64,000 nucleotides of DNA from Nonomuraea jiangxiensis (lineage in GTDB: Bacteria > Actinomycetota > Actinomycetes > Streptosporangiales > Streptosporangiaceae), in the NCBI RefSeq assembly GCF_900099965.1, contig NZ_FNDJ01000005.1:124001-188000 (forward strand), in the 5' to 3' direction. The notes beneath the pieces are model-generated. The model was not told where the DNA came from. It worked only from the letters and a program-made list of their open reading frames with translations, and ran no database searches. This document shows positions 15,877-24,564 of this stretch, in pieces (within the stretch, counting starts at the first letter, position 1; the number at the start of each line of letters is the position of its first letter). A program made the position numbers and the translations under genes.

Positions 15877-16602
15877 TCACCGCCGGTCGTCGGCGGCAAG
15901 TGCGGCCAGGCGGCGGCGCCGGGCACGCGGGAGCGCCTCGATCGTGGCCAGGTCCCATCGGTAGGCGGAGGCCAGCAGGTGGACCTCCATGTCGAACTCC
16001 TCCAGGAGCCCCATCAGCGCCCGCACCACCACGGTCTGCACGTCGATCCCCTGCTCCACCTCCGCCCCGCACTCCGGGCAGGCGAACAGCAGCGGCCCGG
16101 CCAGCGAGTCGTCCACCAGCTCGAAGTCCGCGTCCGTGGGGGCCCGGGACGGGCTGCCGACCACGCACCGGCGCAGCAGCTCCGCCGGCCCCTCGTCCCC
16201 GGCTGGCAGTCCCAGCAGGTCGCCGTAGGTGGGCTGGCGCAGTCCGCCTCCCCGGCCGAGCAGCGCGGTACGCGGCCGGGCGGGCGGCACGGTGTCCGGC
16301 GCCAGCCGTACCGCGCTCACCTCGGCGCAGGCGTGGCAGCGCAGGGCCAGTTCGAGGTCCCGGCCGGCGAGCGCCCGGTGGGCGCGCAGCAGCATCCGGT
16401 CGCCGGCGGCCACGTCCATGGATGCCGGGTCCCGCCCGCACGCGGCCAGCACCGCCATGCACTGCTCCAGCTCGCCGGCCTCCTCCCGCAGGCCGCTCAG
16501 CGCGGCTTCCCGCAACCCGGTCAGCGAGCCGGCTCCCACGCCCGTACCCGTACCCGCTCCCGTGCCCGTGCCCATGCCTGTGCTCGTGCCTTGTCCCGGC
16601 AT
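15877..16602 (-). CDS. T4-type baseplate hub assembly chaperone-like protein
   Basis: This 241-residue protein resembles the T4 gp51-like hub-assembly chaperone that accompanies tube genes in contractile injection systems. The middle and C-terminal parts carry LLRRCVVGSPSRAP, a CPECGAEVEQGIDVQ zinc-ribbon half and the tail YRWDLATIEALPRARRRRLA, which matches the usual DIxxIxxLPxxRRxxY/L ending. A second Cys pair lies upstream (LALRCHACAEVS). The N-terminus is a 25-residue Gly/Thr run coded by hexamer-like repeats. ATG 16602 is two bases from the stop of the tube gene, so the two are translationally linked. Confidence 0.72.
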   Translation of the reverse strand: MPGQGTSTGMGTGTGAGTGTGVGAGSLTGLREAALSGLREEAGELEQCMAVLAACGRDPASMDVAAGDRMLLRAHRALAGRDLELALRCHACAEVSAVRLAPDTVPPARPRTALLGRGGGLRQPTYGDLLGLPAGDEGPAELLRRCVVGSPSRAPTDADFELVDDSLAGPLLFACPECGAEVEQGIDVQTVVVRALMGLLEEFDMEVHLLASAYRWDLATIEALPRARRRRLAALAADDRR

Positions 16603-16604
16603 GC

Positions 16605-17102
16605 TCAGGTCTCCGCTGGGAGCACGTGCGCCGTGTCGCGTTCCCAGCTCTCCAGCTCCACCCGCAGCGTCTCGATGGGCAGCGCCGCGTGGGCCGCGTC
16701 GAGCTGGGGCAGCGTCCGGAACTCCGAGACCCAGCACCGGTTCAGCCGGTACGAGAGCACCCTCTGCCCGCCCCCGTGGAACACGTCCACGACGAGGTTC
16801 TTGCGGAACCCGCTGAGCGCGAGCGGGTCGCCCAGCAGGTGCACCAGGTTCGCCCACTCCTCGAACCGCGTGTCCAGCGTGATCCCCCGTTCCAGCGTCA
16901 CCGCCTCGTACCGGGTGACGCCGGGGCTCTTGCGGTCCCGCGACAGGTCAGGGCCGCCCCGGTGCCTGACCGCCGTGGTGGTCCGGCGCAGGGCGCTCAT
17001 CCTGGACACCCCGGCGACATAGGTCCGGTCCCACCGCACCCGGAACATGAAATCCTTGTACGGGTCGTAGCGGTCCACGCCGCCGACCTTGAACACCGCC
17101 AC
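16605..17102 (-). CDS. Contractile injection system tail-tube protein (gp19-like)
   Basis: A 165-residue tail-tube protein of the TIGR02241/T4 gp19 group, as found in extracellular contractile injection systems. Hallmarks in order: DPYKDFMFRVRWDRTYVAGV, SRMSALRRTT, DRKSPGVTRYEAVTLERGIT, FEEWANLVHLLGD, FRKNLVVDVF and NRCWVSEFRTLPQLDA, with the terminal ESWERD. Length is normal for the family, so the subunit should still be able to stack into hexameric rings. It lies 120 bp downstream of a SARP/BTAD regulator and directly upstream of a hub chaperone. No sheath, baseplate, spike, AAA+ ATPase or terminator gene is in the window. Confidence 0.9.
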   Translation of the reverse strand: MAVFKVGGVDRYDPYKDFMFRVRWDRTYVAGVSRMSALRRTTTAVRHRGGPDLSRDRKSPGVTRYEAVTLERGITLDTRFEEWANLVHLLGDPLALSGFRKNLVVDVFHGGGQRVLSYRLNRCWVSEFRTLPQLDAAHAALPIETLRVELESWERDTAHVLPAET

Positions 17103-17222
17103 GTCACGCCTCCCCCTGGACAGGACGCCTTGCGCCAGCTTCCCCCTGCTCCGTCACGGTCTCGTCACCTCCGTGTCAGCCTGTCGGTCAATGCCGCGGC
17201 AACGGCGGGTCGATCAGAGCTC

Positions 17223-17951
17223 TCACGCGGTCAGCGCCGGGCGCGGCTGCACCGACGACAGCAGGTCGCGGATCGCCGAGGCGGGTTCCAGGCCCAGTTC
17301 CTCCTGGAGCAGCAGCCGGTAGCGCTCGTACTGGCGGATGGCCTCCCAGCGGTTGTCGGCCGCCAGGTGGGCGTGGATGACGACCCGGTGCGCGCTCTCG
17401 CGCAGGGGTTCGGCCTGGATGGCGGCGAGCCCGGCCACCACGGCCTCGCCGTGCCGGCCCGCGACCGTGAGCCGTTCGCAGAGGGCCTCCAAGGCGTGCA
17501 GCCGCAGCTGGTGGTGGTGGTCGCGCTCGACGAGGACCCAGTCGTCGTCGTACCAGTCGGGCAGCAGGTCGGCCGCCAGCTCGTCACGGGTCCCGCTGTG
17601 CAGGAGGTCCTCGCAGGCGTTGCGCCGGTCCAGCAGCCGCTGCGCGTTGACCCGCGCGGACCTCAGGTCCACCGCCACGACGGGGGCGAGCGCCACCTGC
17701 TGGGACGAGGTGATGATCAGCTGCCGGCAGGCGCGCTGGATGCGCCAGAGGGAGGTCCGCAGGTTGGCCTTGGCCTTCTCCGTGGTGCTCTCCGGCCAGA
17801 GCACGCAGGCCACGTACGTCCGCGTGAGCGGCCGGGCCTTCAGCGCCAGGAACGCCACCAGCCGCTGCGCCCCCCAGGCGATCGCCACGGGCTTCCCGTC
17901 CTCCGTGATCTCGAATCCCCGTAAGAGGCTCAGCGCGAGGCCTCGGCCCAT
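17223..17951 (-). CDS. SARP/BTAD-domain transcriptional regulator
   Basis: A 242-residue regulator with the two-domain SARP layout. The N-terminal OmpR-like winged helix (LSLLRGFEITEDGKPVAIAW, then QRLVAFLALKARPLTRTYVA) is followed by a bacterial transcriptional activation domain (DLRSARVNAQRLLDRRNACE, LLPDWYDDDWVLVERDHHHQ, YERYRLLLQEELGLEP). There is no ATPase or TPR extension, so it is a small SARP. It is the first gene of the tube/chaperone cassette and probably its activator. The start at 17951 follows a GGGGG ribosome-like stretch. Confidence 0.88.
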   Translation of the reverse strand: MGRGLALSLLRGFEITEDGKPVAIAWGAQRLVAFLALKARPLTRTYVACVLWPESTTEKAKANLRTSLWRIQRACRQLIITSSQQVALAPVVAVDLRSARVNAQRLLDRRNACEDLLHSGTRDELAADLLPDWYDDDWVLVERDHHHQLRLHALEALCERLTVAGRHGEAVVAGLAAIQAEPLRESAHRVVIHAHLAADNRWEAIRQYERYRLLLQEELGLEPASAIRDLLSSVQPRPALTA

Positions 17952-18116
17952 CAGGCACCCCCAGAGAACAACCCAAACATGAACATAGGGCCCCAGCCGT
18001 CACCACGCTGTCACGAGGGCGTCACACTAACCGCACCGCGGGATCAGCTCCTGCGGCCTTTGACGTACGGCGTCTCCGGAGGAATTCCCTCCTTCCGCCG
18101 GGGTAGCCGAGTTTGA

Positions 18117-18875
18117 ATGCGTAGCGGGGATACACGGAGATGGTTGAGGGGCCGCGTCGATCGTGACCGCGGCCTGGGACTGCGGCTGACCTTGGCCTGC
18201 CTCGCGGCGGCGCTCGTCATGATCCCGTTCAGCCTGCTGCTCGTCGTGGCCAAGATGCCGCTCAACTGGCTGGACGCCCAGGTCGCCGGGGAGCTGCACG
18301 CGTACGCGCTGGCCCATCCGGACGTGACGCGGGTGCTCATCGTGTGGACGGACGTGTTCGGGCCGTGGCCGTGGCGCATCGCGGTCGTCCTGTTCGCCGC
18401 CTGGTTGTTCTGGCGGGGGGCGCGCCGGCTGGCCGTGTGGGCGGTCACCACGGTGACCGTGGGCGGGGTGCTCGGCCTCGTACTCAAGATCATCGTGGCC
18501 CGGGCCAGGCCGCACCTGCCGAACCCCGTCGCGCTCGCGCCGGGCGACTCCTTCCCGTCGGGCCACGCGGTGAACGCGACGGTGGGCGCCGGCGTGGTCG
18601 TCCTGCTCGTCCTGCCGCTGCTTTCCCGGTGGGGGCGGCGGGTGGCCTGGGCCGTCGGGTGCTTCCTGGCGCTGTCGGTCGGCTACACCAGGATCGCGCT
18701 CGGCGTGCACTGGGTGAGCGACGTGGTGGCCGGGATCATCCTGGGCGCGGCCGTGGTCGCCGCCACTACGGCGGCGTTCGAGACGTGGCGGCGCGAGCAC
18801 GGCCGCAGGCCCTCCTCCCCGCTGGCCGAGGGGGTGGAGCCGGAGTCGGAGAGGGTGATCCACCATCGGGACTGA
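18117..18875 (+). CDS. PAP2 family phosphatase
   Basis: A 252-residue integral membrane phosphatase. All three PAP2 motifs are present: KxxxxxxRP (Lys124 to Arg131-Pro132), PSGH (147-150) and the SVGYTRIALGVHWVSD block with Arg192, His198 and Asp202. About six membrane segments surround them, the first following a basic N-terminus. Substrates of the family include phosphatidic acid and undecaprenyl pyrophosphate. The start at ATG 18117 lacks a clear ribosome site, and other in-frame starts are possible. It stands alone, divergent from the SARP regulator. Confidence 0.87.
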   Translation: MRSGDTRRWLRGRVDRDRGLGLRLTLACLAAALVMIPFSLLLVVAKMPLNWLDAQVAGELHAYALAHPDVTRVLIVWTDVFGPWPWRIAVVLFAAWLFWRGARRLAVWAVTTVTVGGVLGLVLKIIVARARPHLPNPVALAPGDSFPSGHAVNATVGAGVVVLLVLPLLSRWGRRVAWAVGCFLALSVGYTRIALGVHWVSDVVAGIILGAAVVAATTAAFETWRREHGRRPSSPLAEGVEPESERVIHHRD

Positions 18876-19020
18876 GGGCCCGCGCGGCGAGCCGGGGCCC
18901 ACGCCCGGGGATGACGCGTGTCATCGGCCGGTGGCAGTGCCGACTGGCCTGGTCCGGTGCTCGATACCATCGGGGGCGTGCCCGTCCCGGGCACGGCGCC
19001 GACACGACGAGGGGTGACGG

Positions 19021-20223
19021 GTGCGGCACGTCGAAACGGCCACGGACGGGCCGATCAGGCTCAACTCGGCGTTCTTCCAGGACCCGCATCCGGTCTACGA
19101 GCGCCTTCGCGAGTCTGGCCCGGTGCAGCCCGCGATCTTCTACCGGCAGCTGAGGGTCTGGCTGGTCACCGGGTACGCCGAGGCCAGGGAACTGCTCAAC
19201 GACCCCCGGCTGGCCAAGGACAGCGCCCGGGCGGTCGCGCTGTTCCCGCCGGGCACCGCCGGCCCGTACGCCTCCTCGCTCGCGGCCCACATGCTCAACT
19301 CCGACCCGCCGGATCACACGCGGCTGCGCAAGCTGGTGAACAAGGCGTTCACCGCGCGGACGGTGGCCCGGCTGCGCCCGCGCATCGAGCAGATCACCGA
19401 CGGCCTGCTCGACGACATGGCGGGGGCCGGGACGGTCGACCTGGTGGAGTCGTTCGCCTTCCCGCTGCCGATCGCCGTCATCTGCGAGCTGCTCGGCGTG
19501 CCGGCCCCGGACCGCGAGGAGTTCCGCACCTGGACCGCTCCCTTCGTCGCGGCCGCCTCGGGGGAGGAGATGCGCAGGGCGCACGAGTGGATGGTGGCCT
19601 ATCTGACCGGGCTCGTCGCCGCGAAACGTACGGCGCCCGGGGAGGACCTGCTCTCCGAGCTCGTGCACATCTCCGACGAGGGGGACCGGCTCTCGCGGGA
19701 CGAAGTGGTGTCGATGGCCTTCCTGCTCCTCGTGGCGGGCCATGAGACCACGGTCAACCTGATCGCCAACAGCGTGCTCGCCCTGATCGGGAACCCCGCC
19801 CAGCTGGCCGCGCTCCGCGCCGATCCCGCCCTGCTGCCGGACGCGGTGGAGGAGTTCCTGCGCTTCGACGGCCCGATCAACATAGCGACCCTGCGCTTCA
19901 CCACCGAGCCGGTCCGCGTCGGCGGCGTCGAGATCCCCGCCGACGAGTTCGTCTTCATCTCCCTGCTGGCCGCCAACCGCGACGGCGGGCGCTACCCGGA
20001 TCCGGACCGGCTGGATCTCGCCCGGCCCGGCGGCGGCCACCTGGCCTTCGGCCACGGCATCCACTACTGCGTCGGCGCGCCGCTGGCCAGGCTGGAGGCG
20101 CAGATCGCGATCGGCAGGCTGCTCGACCGGTTCCCCGTTCTGGAGCTCGACTCGCCGGTGCTGCGGTGGCGCACCAGCACCCTCATCCGCGGGCTGCACA
20201 CCCTGCCCGTCCGACTCGGCTGA
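19021..20223 (+). CDS. Cytochrome P450
   Basis: A 400-residue bacterial class I P450. The I-helix oxygen-binding motif is LLLVAGHETTVNLI, the K-helix ExxR is in EEFLRF, and the heme loop is FGHGIHYCVG with Cys350 as thiolate ligand. The overall style (DPPDHTRLRKLVNKAF, PIAVICELLGVP) is of the CYP107-type group that hydroxylates polyketide-like or macrolide-like substrates. GTG 19021 is the start. No ferredoxin is adjacent, so it may borrow the ferredoxin-reductase fusion at 26348-27985. The 3' end including the stop codon is part of a three-copy tandem repeat. Confidence 0.93.
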   Translation: MRHVETATDGPIRLNSAFFQDPHPVYERLRESGPVQPAIFYRQLRVWLVTGYAEARELLNDPRLAKDSARAVALFPPGTAGPYASSLAAHMLNSDPPDHTRLRKLVNKAFTARTVARLRPRIEQITDGLLDDMAGAGTVDLVESFAFPLPIAVICELLGVPAPDREEFRTWTAPFVAAASGEEMRRAHEWMVAYLTGLVAAKRTAPGEDLLSELVHISDEGDRLSRDEVVSMAFLLLVAGHETTVNLIANSVLALIGNPAQLAALRADPALLPDAVEEFLRFDGPINIATLRFTTEPVRVGGVEIPADEFVFISLLAANRDGGRYPDPDRLDLARPGGGHLAFGHGIHYCVGAPLARLEAQIAIGRLLDRFPVLELDSPVLRWRTSTLIRGLHTLPVRLG

Positions 20224-20306
20224 CGCCGCCCGCTCACCCTGCCCGTCCGGCTCCACTGACGCCCGACCGCTCACCCTGCCCGTCCGACTCCACTGACGCC
20301 GGCCGT
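20199..20306 (+). repeat. Three tandem 36-37-bp copies of the P450 3' end
   Basis: Copies start at 20199, 20235 and 20272 and share CACCCTGCCCGTCCG, then CTCGGCTGACGCC or CTCCACTGACGCC. The first copy is the real C-terminus of the P450 (LPVRLG and stop); the next two repeat that coding end including the TGA. They fill the space up to the stop of the CHAT gene. Confidence 0.85.
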
Positions 20307-23300
20307 TCACGCTCCCGCGTGCAGGAACGCGGCCCAGGCCGAGGGCCGTCCCGGTATGGCCGCGCGCATGCGGCGGGTGGCCGTGTGCAGGGCGAGCGCG
20401 CCGGGGATGGGGGCCGGGTCGCCGATCGACTCCCCCAGCTCGCGGTGGAAGTCCGCGGCCATCGTCGCCGCGGCGTGGTCGCCGATCTCCCACAGCGTGG
20501 CGACGGCCTGGGCGTAGCCGGCCAGCTGGAAGGCCGAGGCCAGGTGGAGCGCCTCGTCGGCGAGCCGGGCGCCGCCGCGGGCGGTGGCGCAGGCCGACAG
20601 GTAGGCCAGCTCGGCCCCGTCGAGGTCGAGCCGGCCGATCTCGGTGACGCTCAGGGGCCCGTCGTGGAGCAGCAGGTGGCTCGCCGACGGCTCGTACGGG
20701 TCGCCGCCGGCGTGGCAGGCGAAGTGCGCGACGCTCGCGCCGGGCAGCGCGGCCAGTACGGCGGCCCGGGACGCCTGCGCCCCGACCAGTGCCCGGCCGT
20801 GGATCCGGGCGGTGACCTCGGCCGCCTCGCCCGCGGTCTCCGGCAGCGCGGCGTGGCCGGGCGTGACCGGCATGGCCACCGTCAGCCCGGTACGGCGCGG
20901 CGGCACAGGGCGGGCCCGGCTGTGCAGCAGCGCGCGCACGGTGGGCGTGTACGAGGAGACCGCGCGATCGAGCACCGACGCCCCCGCGATCGTGTGGTGG
21001 CCGGCGGCGTGCAGCGGCAGGGAGTTGAGCGCCCCGGCCGGCGACCACCACAGCCGCGGCCACGGCCCCTCCCCCGGCGGCCCGGTGAGGCCCAGCTCGG
21101 TCAGCACCGGCTCGGCCAGCACGTCCCACAACCAGCCGAGCGTGTCGAGCAGCACCCGCTCCGCCTGGCCCGCCAGCGGCCCCGGAGCGCCGTGCACCAC
21201 GCGGATCGCGGCATGAAACGCCTCGGCCTGCTCGACCAGTTCGGCGGCACGCAGGCCCGGCAGCGGCACCAGGCGCACGCCGTCCGCGCACAGGGCCAGC
21301 GCGTCGCAGCGGCGCGGGTTGACGTTGATCGTCACCACCGGCCCTTCCGCGGCGGACGGCCGCAGGTCGGGCGCGCCCAGCGGCAGCGGCATCAGGAACC
21401 GCCCGAACGCGGGCAGCGCCTGGACCTGGCCGACCAGTTCGCTCCAGTCCTGGGCCAGGCCGCGCGTCCGGGCGAGCTCCTCCGGCCCCGGTTCGAACAC
21501 GGGTTCGGCGACGGTGGCGCGCACTTGCTCGCGCAGGGCGAGGAACCGCGTGGCCAGCCGGGGGTCGGCCGCGCGCAGGTTCGCCAGCTCCCGGCGGGCG
21601 TTGAGGGCGCTGGAGAGCATGTGGGCGCGCCCTTCCTCCAGCGTCTCCAGCGCCGCCGGCGCGTCCCGGTTCTCGATCGCGGTCGCGGCCTCCTCGGAGG
21701 ACAGGCGGGCCAGGCCGCTCGACCGCGGGTCGGGCTCGCCGGGCGGGGCCGCCGAGGTGGCCCGTAACCGTGCCGCCACGCCCCAGGCCAGCACGATCCG
21801 CACGGCCTCGGCCAGGTCGGCGGCGGCGATCCGGCGGGCGAGCCCGGCGGCCTCCTGGTAGACCGGCTCCTCGTGGGTGAGCTGGTACTGCAGGAACAGC
21901 GTGTGGGTGAGGGCCTTCAGCGTCGTCGTCCGCTCCGGGTGGCCCGGCGGCAGGCCGGCGAGCTTCGCGCGGTTGCGCTTCAGGCCGTCCTCGATCATGG
22001 AGAGGCTCTCGAACGGTGACAGCAGCGCGCCGCCCATCACGGCCAGGTCGCCCACCATGGTGGCGGACAGGTTCAGTGAGGCCATCAGTGACGGCAGCAG
22101 CTTCATCGTCCGCGTCAGCAGCGCGAGCGATTCCTCCAGCCCGGTCCCGTCGGGGTCGGCGAGGTCGTGCCGCTGCCGGGCCAGCTGGGTCATGAGCTGC
22201 CCGATCTCCAGCGAGGCGCGCTCGGGGAGGTCGTCCGGCAGTTCGCGCAGCACGCGTTCGTGCAGGGCGAGCACCTCGTCGAGGTCGGCCAGGTGGGAGG
22301 GGTCCGCGGGCGCCGGGGGCGTTCCGGGCGGGGCGAGGATCCGCGTCAGCATCGTGTCGAGCCGGTCGCCGGGGCTCAGGTGGCCGGATCGCCGCCGGTA
22401 GAAGTCGGCCGCCTCGCGTTCCACGTCGGTGCCGGCGGGGTCGCGCAGGAGGCGGGCCGCGAGGTCCAGCAGTTGCGCGTGGTGGCCCTGGCCGTCGGAC
22501 GGGGCGACGCCGATCAGCCGGGCGGCGACGGCGAGCCAGTTGTCCGGTTCGTCCGGGGTGCCGTCGCTGGTGGCCGGGATCGTCCGGCGCATCAGGCCGG
22601 TCAGCTCCTCGACGCGGCGCCGGGTCTCGGGGCTGAGCGGGGCTCGCGCCGGCCGGGGCGCCTGCGACGCCCGCAGCCGCTCGGCCCGGGCGAGCAGTCT
22701 GAGCCGCTCGCGCCGCTCGGCGGCGCCCTCGGGAGTGTCCCGTACGGCTTCGCGCAGCACGGCGACGGCCTCGTCGAGGGCGGTGACGGCCTCGTCGGGC
22801 GCGGCGGGACCGGCGGGACCGGCGCCGCCGGCGGCCTGGATCAGCAGCGAGGAGCCCAGGTCGGTGAGCATCCGCGGCCGGTTCCCGTCCGCGGCGGTCG
22901 CCGTGTCCACGGCCAGCCGGAACAGGTCGACGGCCTCCGCCAGCAGTGCCAGGTCCCGGGTCGCCAGGCCCTTGGCCCGCACCGCCAGGGCCAGGCCGTT
23001 GGCGCAGCGGGCGTGGTTGGGGTGCTCGCGCGGGGTGTCCTGGAGCGCCTCCCTGAGCACCGTGACGGCTTCGTCGACGTTCGGCGGCCGGGTGCTCTCG
23101 TGCTCCGGCGCCATGAGCGCGTCGCCCAGCAGGAGCGCGTACCCGAGGTTGCTCAGCACCACCGGGCGGGCGGGGTGCCCGGCCGGCAGGACGCGCGTGG
23201 CCCGGCGCAGCAGGGCGGTCGCCGCTTCGCCGTCGGCGGGCCGGCGCAGCCGGGTGAAGCGTTCGAGCAGGAACATGGCCAGGTCGGAGAGCGCCTCGGC

Positions 23301-23657
23301 GGAGGCGTGCGCGCGCTCCTCCCCCGCCGGCTCGTCCTGGCCGTACGCCTGGGCGAAGAAGGACCGCACCTGCTCGGGCAGAGCGTCCGGCCGCGCCAGG
23401 TAGAGGGGCAGCAGCAGGCGCGCCGCGTGGCTCCACGCCTGCCGGCCCTGCTCCCCGGGCAGGAACACCGCGCGCATCCAGTGCAGCAGGCCGGCCGTGT
23501 AGAGCACCTCGTGGTCCACGCCTTCCGGCGCGGCGAGGAAGTCCAGCAGCCGCTCGGCCTCGGCCAGGGCCTCGGGGCCGACGACGCCGGCGCCGTCGCC
23601 GGTCCTGGACACCGTCGCGAAACGGGCCCGCAGGGCGGCCAGCAACTCCTCGCGCAT
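20307..23657 (-). CDS. TPR-containing CHAT-domain protease
   Basis: A 1116-residue caspase-like protein. The C-terminal about 350 residues form a CHAT domain: His982 in VAHFACHAGG and Cys1023 in AYLSACATARG are the expected catalytic dyad, and AVATLWEIGDHAAATMAADF is the conserved block after it. The N-terminal two thirds is helical with TPR-like repeats (SNLGYALLLGDALM, CANGLALAVRAKGLAT). CHAT proteases act as effectors in signalling and anti-phage systems, but some actinomycete members are uncharacterised. ATG 23657 follows GAGGTGAGGG. It is the last gene of a three-gene minus-strand cassette with a membrane protein and a small Cys-rich protein. Confidence 0.9.
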   Translation of the reverse strand: MREELLAALRARFATVSRTGDGAGVVGPEALAEAERLLDFLAAPEGVDHEVLYTAGLLHWMRAVFLPGEQGRQAWSHAARLLLPLYLARPDALPEQVRSFFAQAYGQDEPAGEERAHASAEALSDLAMFLLERFTRLRRPADGEAATALLRRATRVLPAGHPARPVVLSNLGYALLLGDALMAPEHESTRPPNVDEAVTVLREALQDTPREHPNHARCANGLALAVRAKGLATRDLALLAEAVDLFRLAVDTATAADGNRPRMLTDLGSSLLIQAAGGAGPAGPAAPDEAVTALDEAVAVLREAVRDTPEGAAERRERLRLLARAERLRASQAPRPARAPLSPETRRRVEELTGLMRRTIPATSDGTPDEPDNWLAVAARLIGVAPSDGQGHHAQLLDLAARLLRDPAGTDVEREAADFYRRRSGHLSPGDRLDTMLTRILAPPGTPPAPADPSHLADLDEVLALHERVLRELPDDLPERASLEIGQLMTQLARQRHDLADPDGTGLEESLALLTRTMKLLPSLMASLNLSATMVGDLAVMGGALLSPFESLSMIEDGLKRNRAKLAGLPPGHPERTTTLKALTHTLFLQYQLTHEEPVYQEAAGLARRIAAADLAEAVRIVLAWGVAARLRATSAAPPGEPDPRSSGLARLSSEEAATAIENRDAPAALETLEEGRAHMLSSALNARRELANLRAADPRLATRFLALREQVRATVAEPVFEPGPEELARTRGLAQDWSELVGQVQALPAFGRFLMPLPLGAPDLRPSAAEGPVVTINVNPRRCDALALCADGVRLVPLPGLRAAELVEQAEAFHAAIRVVHGAPGPLAGQAERVLLDTLGWLWDVLAEPVLTELGLTGPPGEGPWPRLWWSPAGALNSLPLHAAGHHTIAGASVLDRAVSSYTPTVRALLHSRARPVPPRRTGLTVAMPVTPGHAALPETAGEAAEVTARIHGRALVGAQASRAAVLAALPGASVAHFACHAGGDPYEPSASHLLLHDGPLSVTEIGRLDLDGAELAYLSACATARGGARLADEALHLASAFQLAGYAQAVATLWEIGDHAAATMAADFHRELGESIGDPAPIPGALALHTATRRMRAAIPGRPSAWAAFLHAGA

Positions 23658-23670
23658 CGTTCCCTCACCT

Positions 23671-24555
23671 CTAGGTGGACTTGCGGAACCTCTCGCTGAT
23701 GGTCCTGCCGCGTCCCGGCCGGATCGGCCGGGTCTCGTCGTCGAACCGTTCGAGCAGGTCGTCCAGGTAGACGTCCACCGTGGCCTCGACCAGTTCGGCG
23801 TACACCTCGGCGGCCTCCCGCGCCCGCCGCCAGGCGACCAGGCCGACACACAGGCCGAGGACGGCGCTCGGCCACCACACCGCGCCGAGGGCGGTGTAGA
23901 GCACGCCCCAGCCGCCCAGGGCGGTGGCCTCGTCGAGACGCTGCCGACTCTCGGTGAGCGGCTCGCGTGCCGAGTCGGGCAGCAGCAGCCACAGCCGTGG
24001 CCAGGCGGCGCCCAGGTCGAGGCCGTACTGCTTGCGTACTCGCGTGCCGGGGGCGTGCAGCCGGTCGCCGGTCCAGGTGGGCCACCGGGGCTCGGTGAGC
24101 GCGACGGCGTTGCGTGCCTCGGCGAGCTCGCCGAGTCGGCTGTGGTCGGCGCTGTCCTCGGCGTCCCGGTAGCGCTGCCGGAGCCGGTGCCAGGCCCGCC
24201 CGCGCCGCCGGGTGAGCGCGTCCGCCAGCGGGCGCGCGACGCGCGGCCAGTTGCCGGCGAGCAGGTTCTCGACGGGTCCGGCCAGGGCGCGGGCGACGAA
24301 GGCGCTGCCCGTGGAGGCGGCCAGCAGGGCGATCAGCAGCAGCGCGGTCCGTACCAGGTCGGCCTGCCGGGGGCCGCCGAGCGTCGCGGTGAGGTCGAGC
24401 AGCCTGCGCCACAGCAGCCCGGTGTCGGCCCAGTTACGCTGGCCGAGCAGCACCGCCGTCACGGCGACGGCGGTGAAGACCAACCCGGGCAGGACGAGCA
24501 GCGCGACCCACCGTTCCGCGACCTTCTTGCCGAGTTCGGCGAGGAAGCCCGTCAT
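23671..24555 (-). CDS. Membrane protein of the CHAT cassette
   Basis: A 294-residue protein with four likely membrane helices: WVALLVLPGLVFTAVAVTAV, TALLLIALLAASTGSAFVAR, and two near residues 210-245 (GVLYTALGAVWWPSAVLGLC). Between the helix pairs is a basic cytoplasmic stretch, and the C-terminus after VAWRRAREAAEVYAELVEAT is charged and ends RTISERFRKST. No enzymatic motif was found. The gene starts 9 bp after the small upstream gene and stops 13 bp before the CHAT gene, so all three are co-transcribed. It could anchor or sense for the protease, which is inferred from context only. Confidence 0.75.
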   Translation of the reverse strand: MTGFLAELGKKVAERWVALLVLPGLVFTAVAVTAVLLGQRNWADTGLLWRRLLDLTATLGGPRQADLVRTALLLIALLAASTGSAFVARALAGPVENLLAGNWPRVARPLADALTRRRGRAWHRLRQRYRDAEDSADHSRLGELAEARNAVALTEPRWPTWTGDRLHAPGTRVRKQYGLDLGAAWPRLWLLLPDSAREPLTESRQRLDEATALGGWGVLYTALGAVWWPSAVLGLCVGLVAWRRAREAAEVYAELVEATVDVYLDDLLERFDDETRPIRPGRGRTISERFRKST

Positions 24556-24564
24556 GACGCGGGC

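Noticed and set aside
15900..17924. Plus-strand frame of about 670 codons over the tube cassette
   Set aside because: Low-complexity Pro/Arg translation with no domains, while the minus strand encodes recognisable SARP, tube and chaperone proteins.
18766..23436. Very long open minus-strand frame (about 1550 codons) across the P450 and CHAT genes
   Set aside because: It is an Arg/Ala/Gly/Pro-rich shadow of the CHAT gene in another frame and crosses a certain plus-strand P450; no domain is visible.
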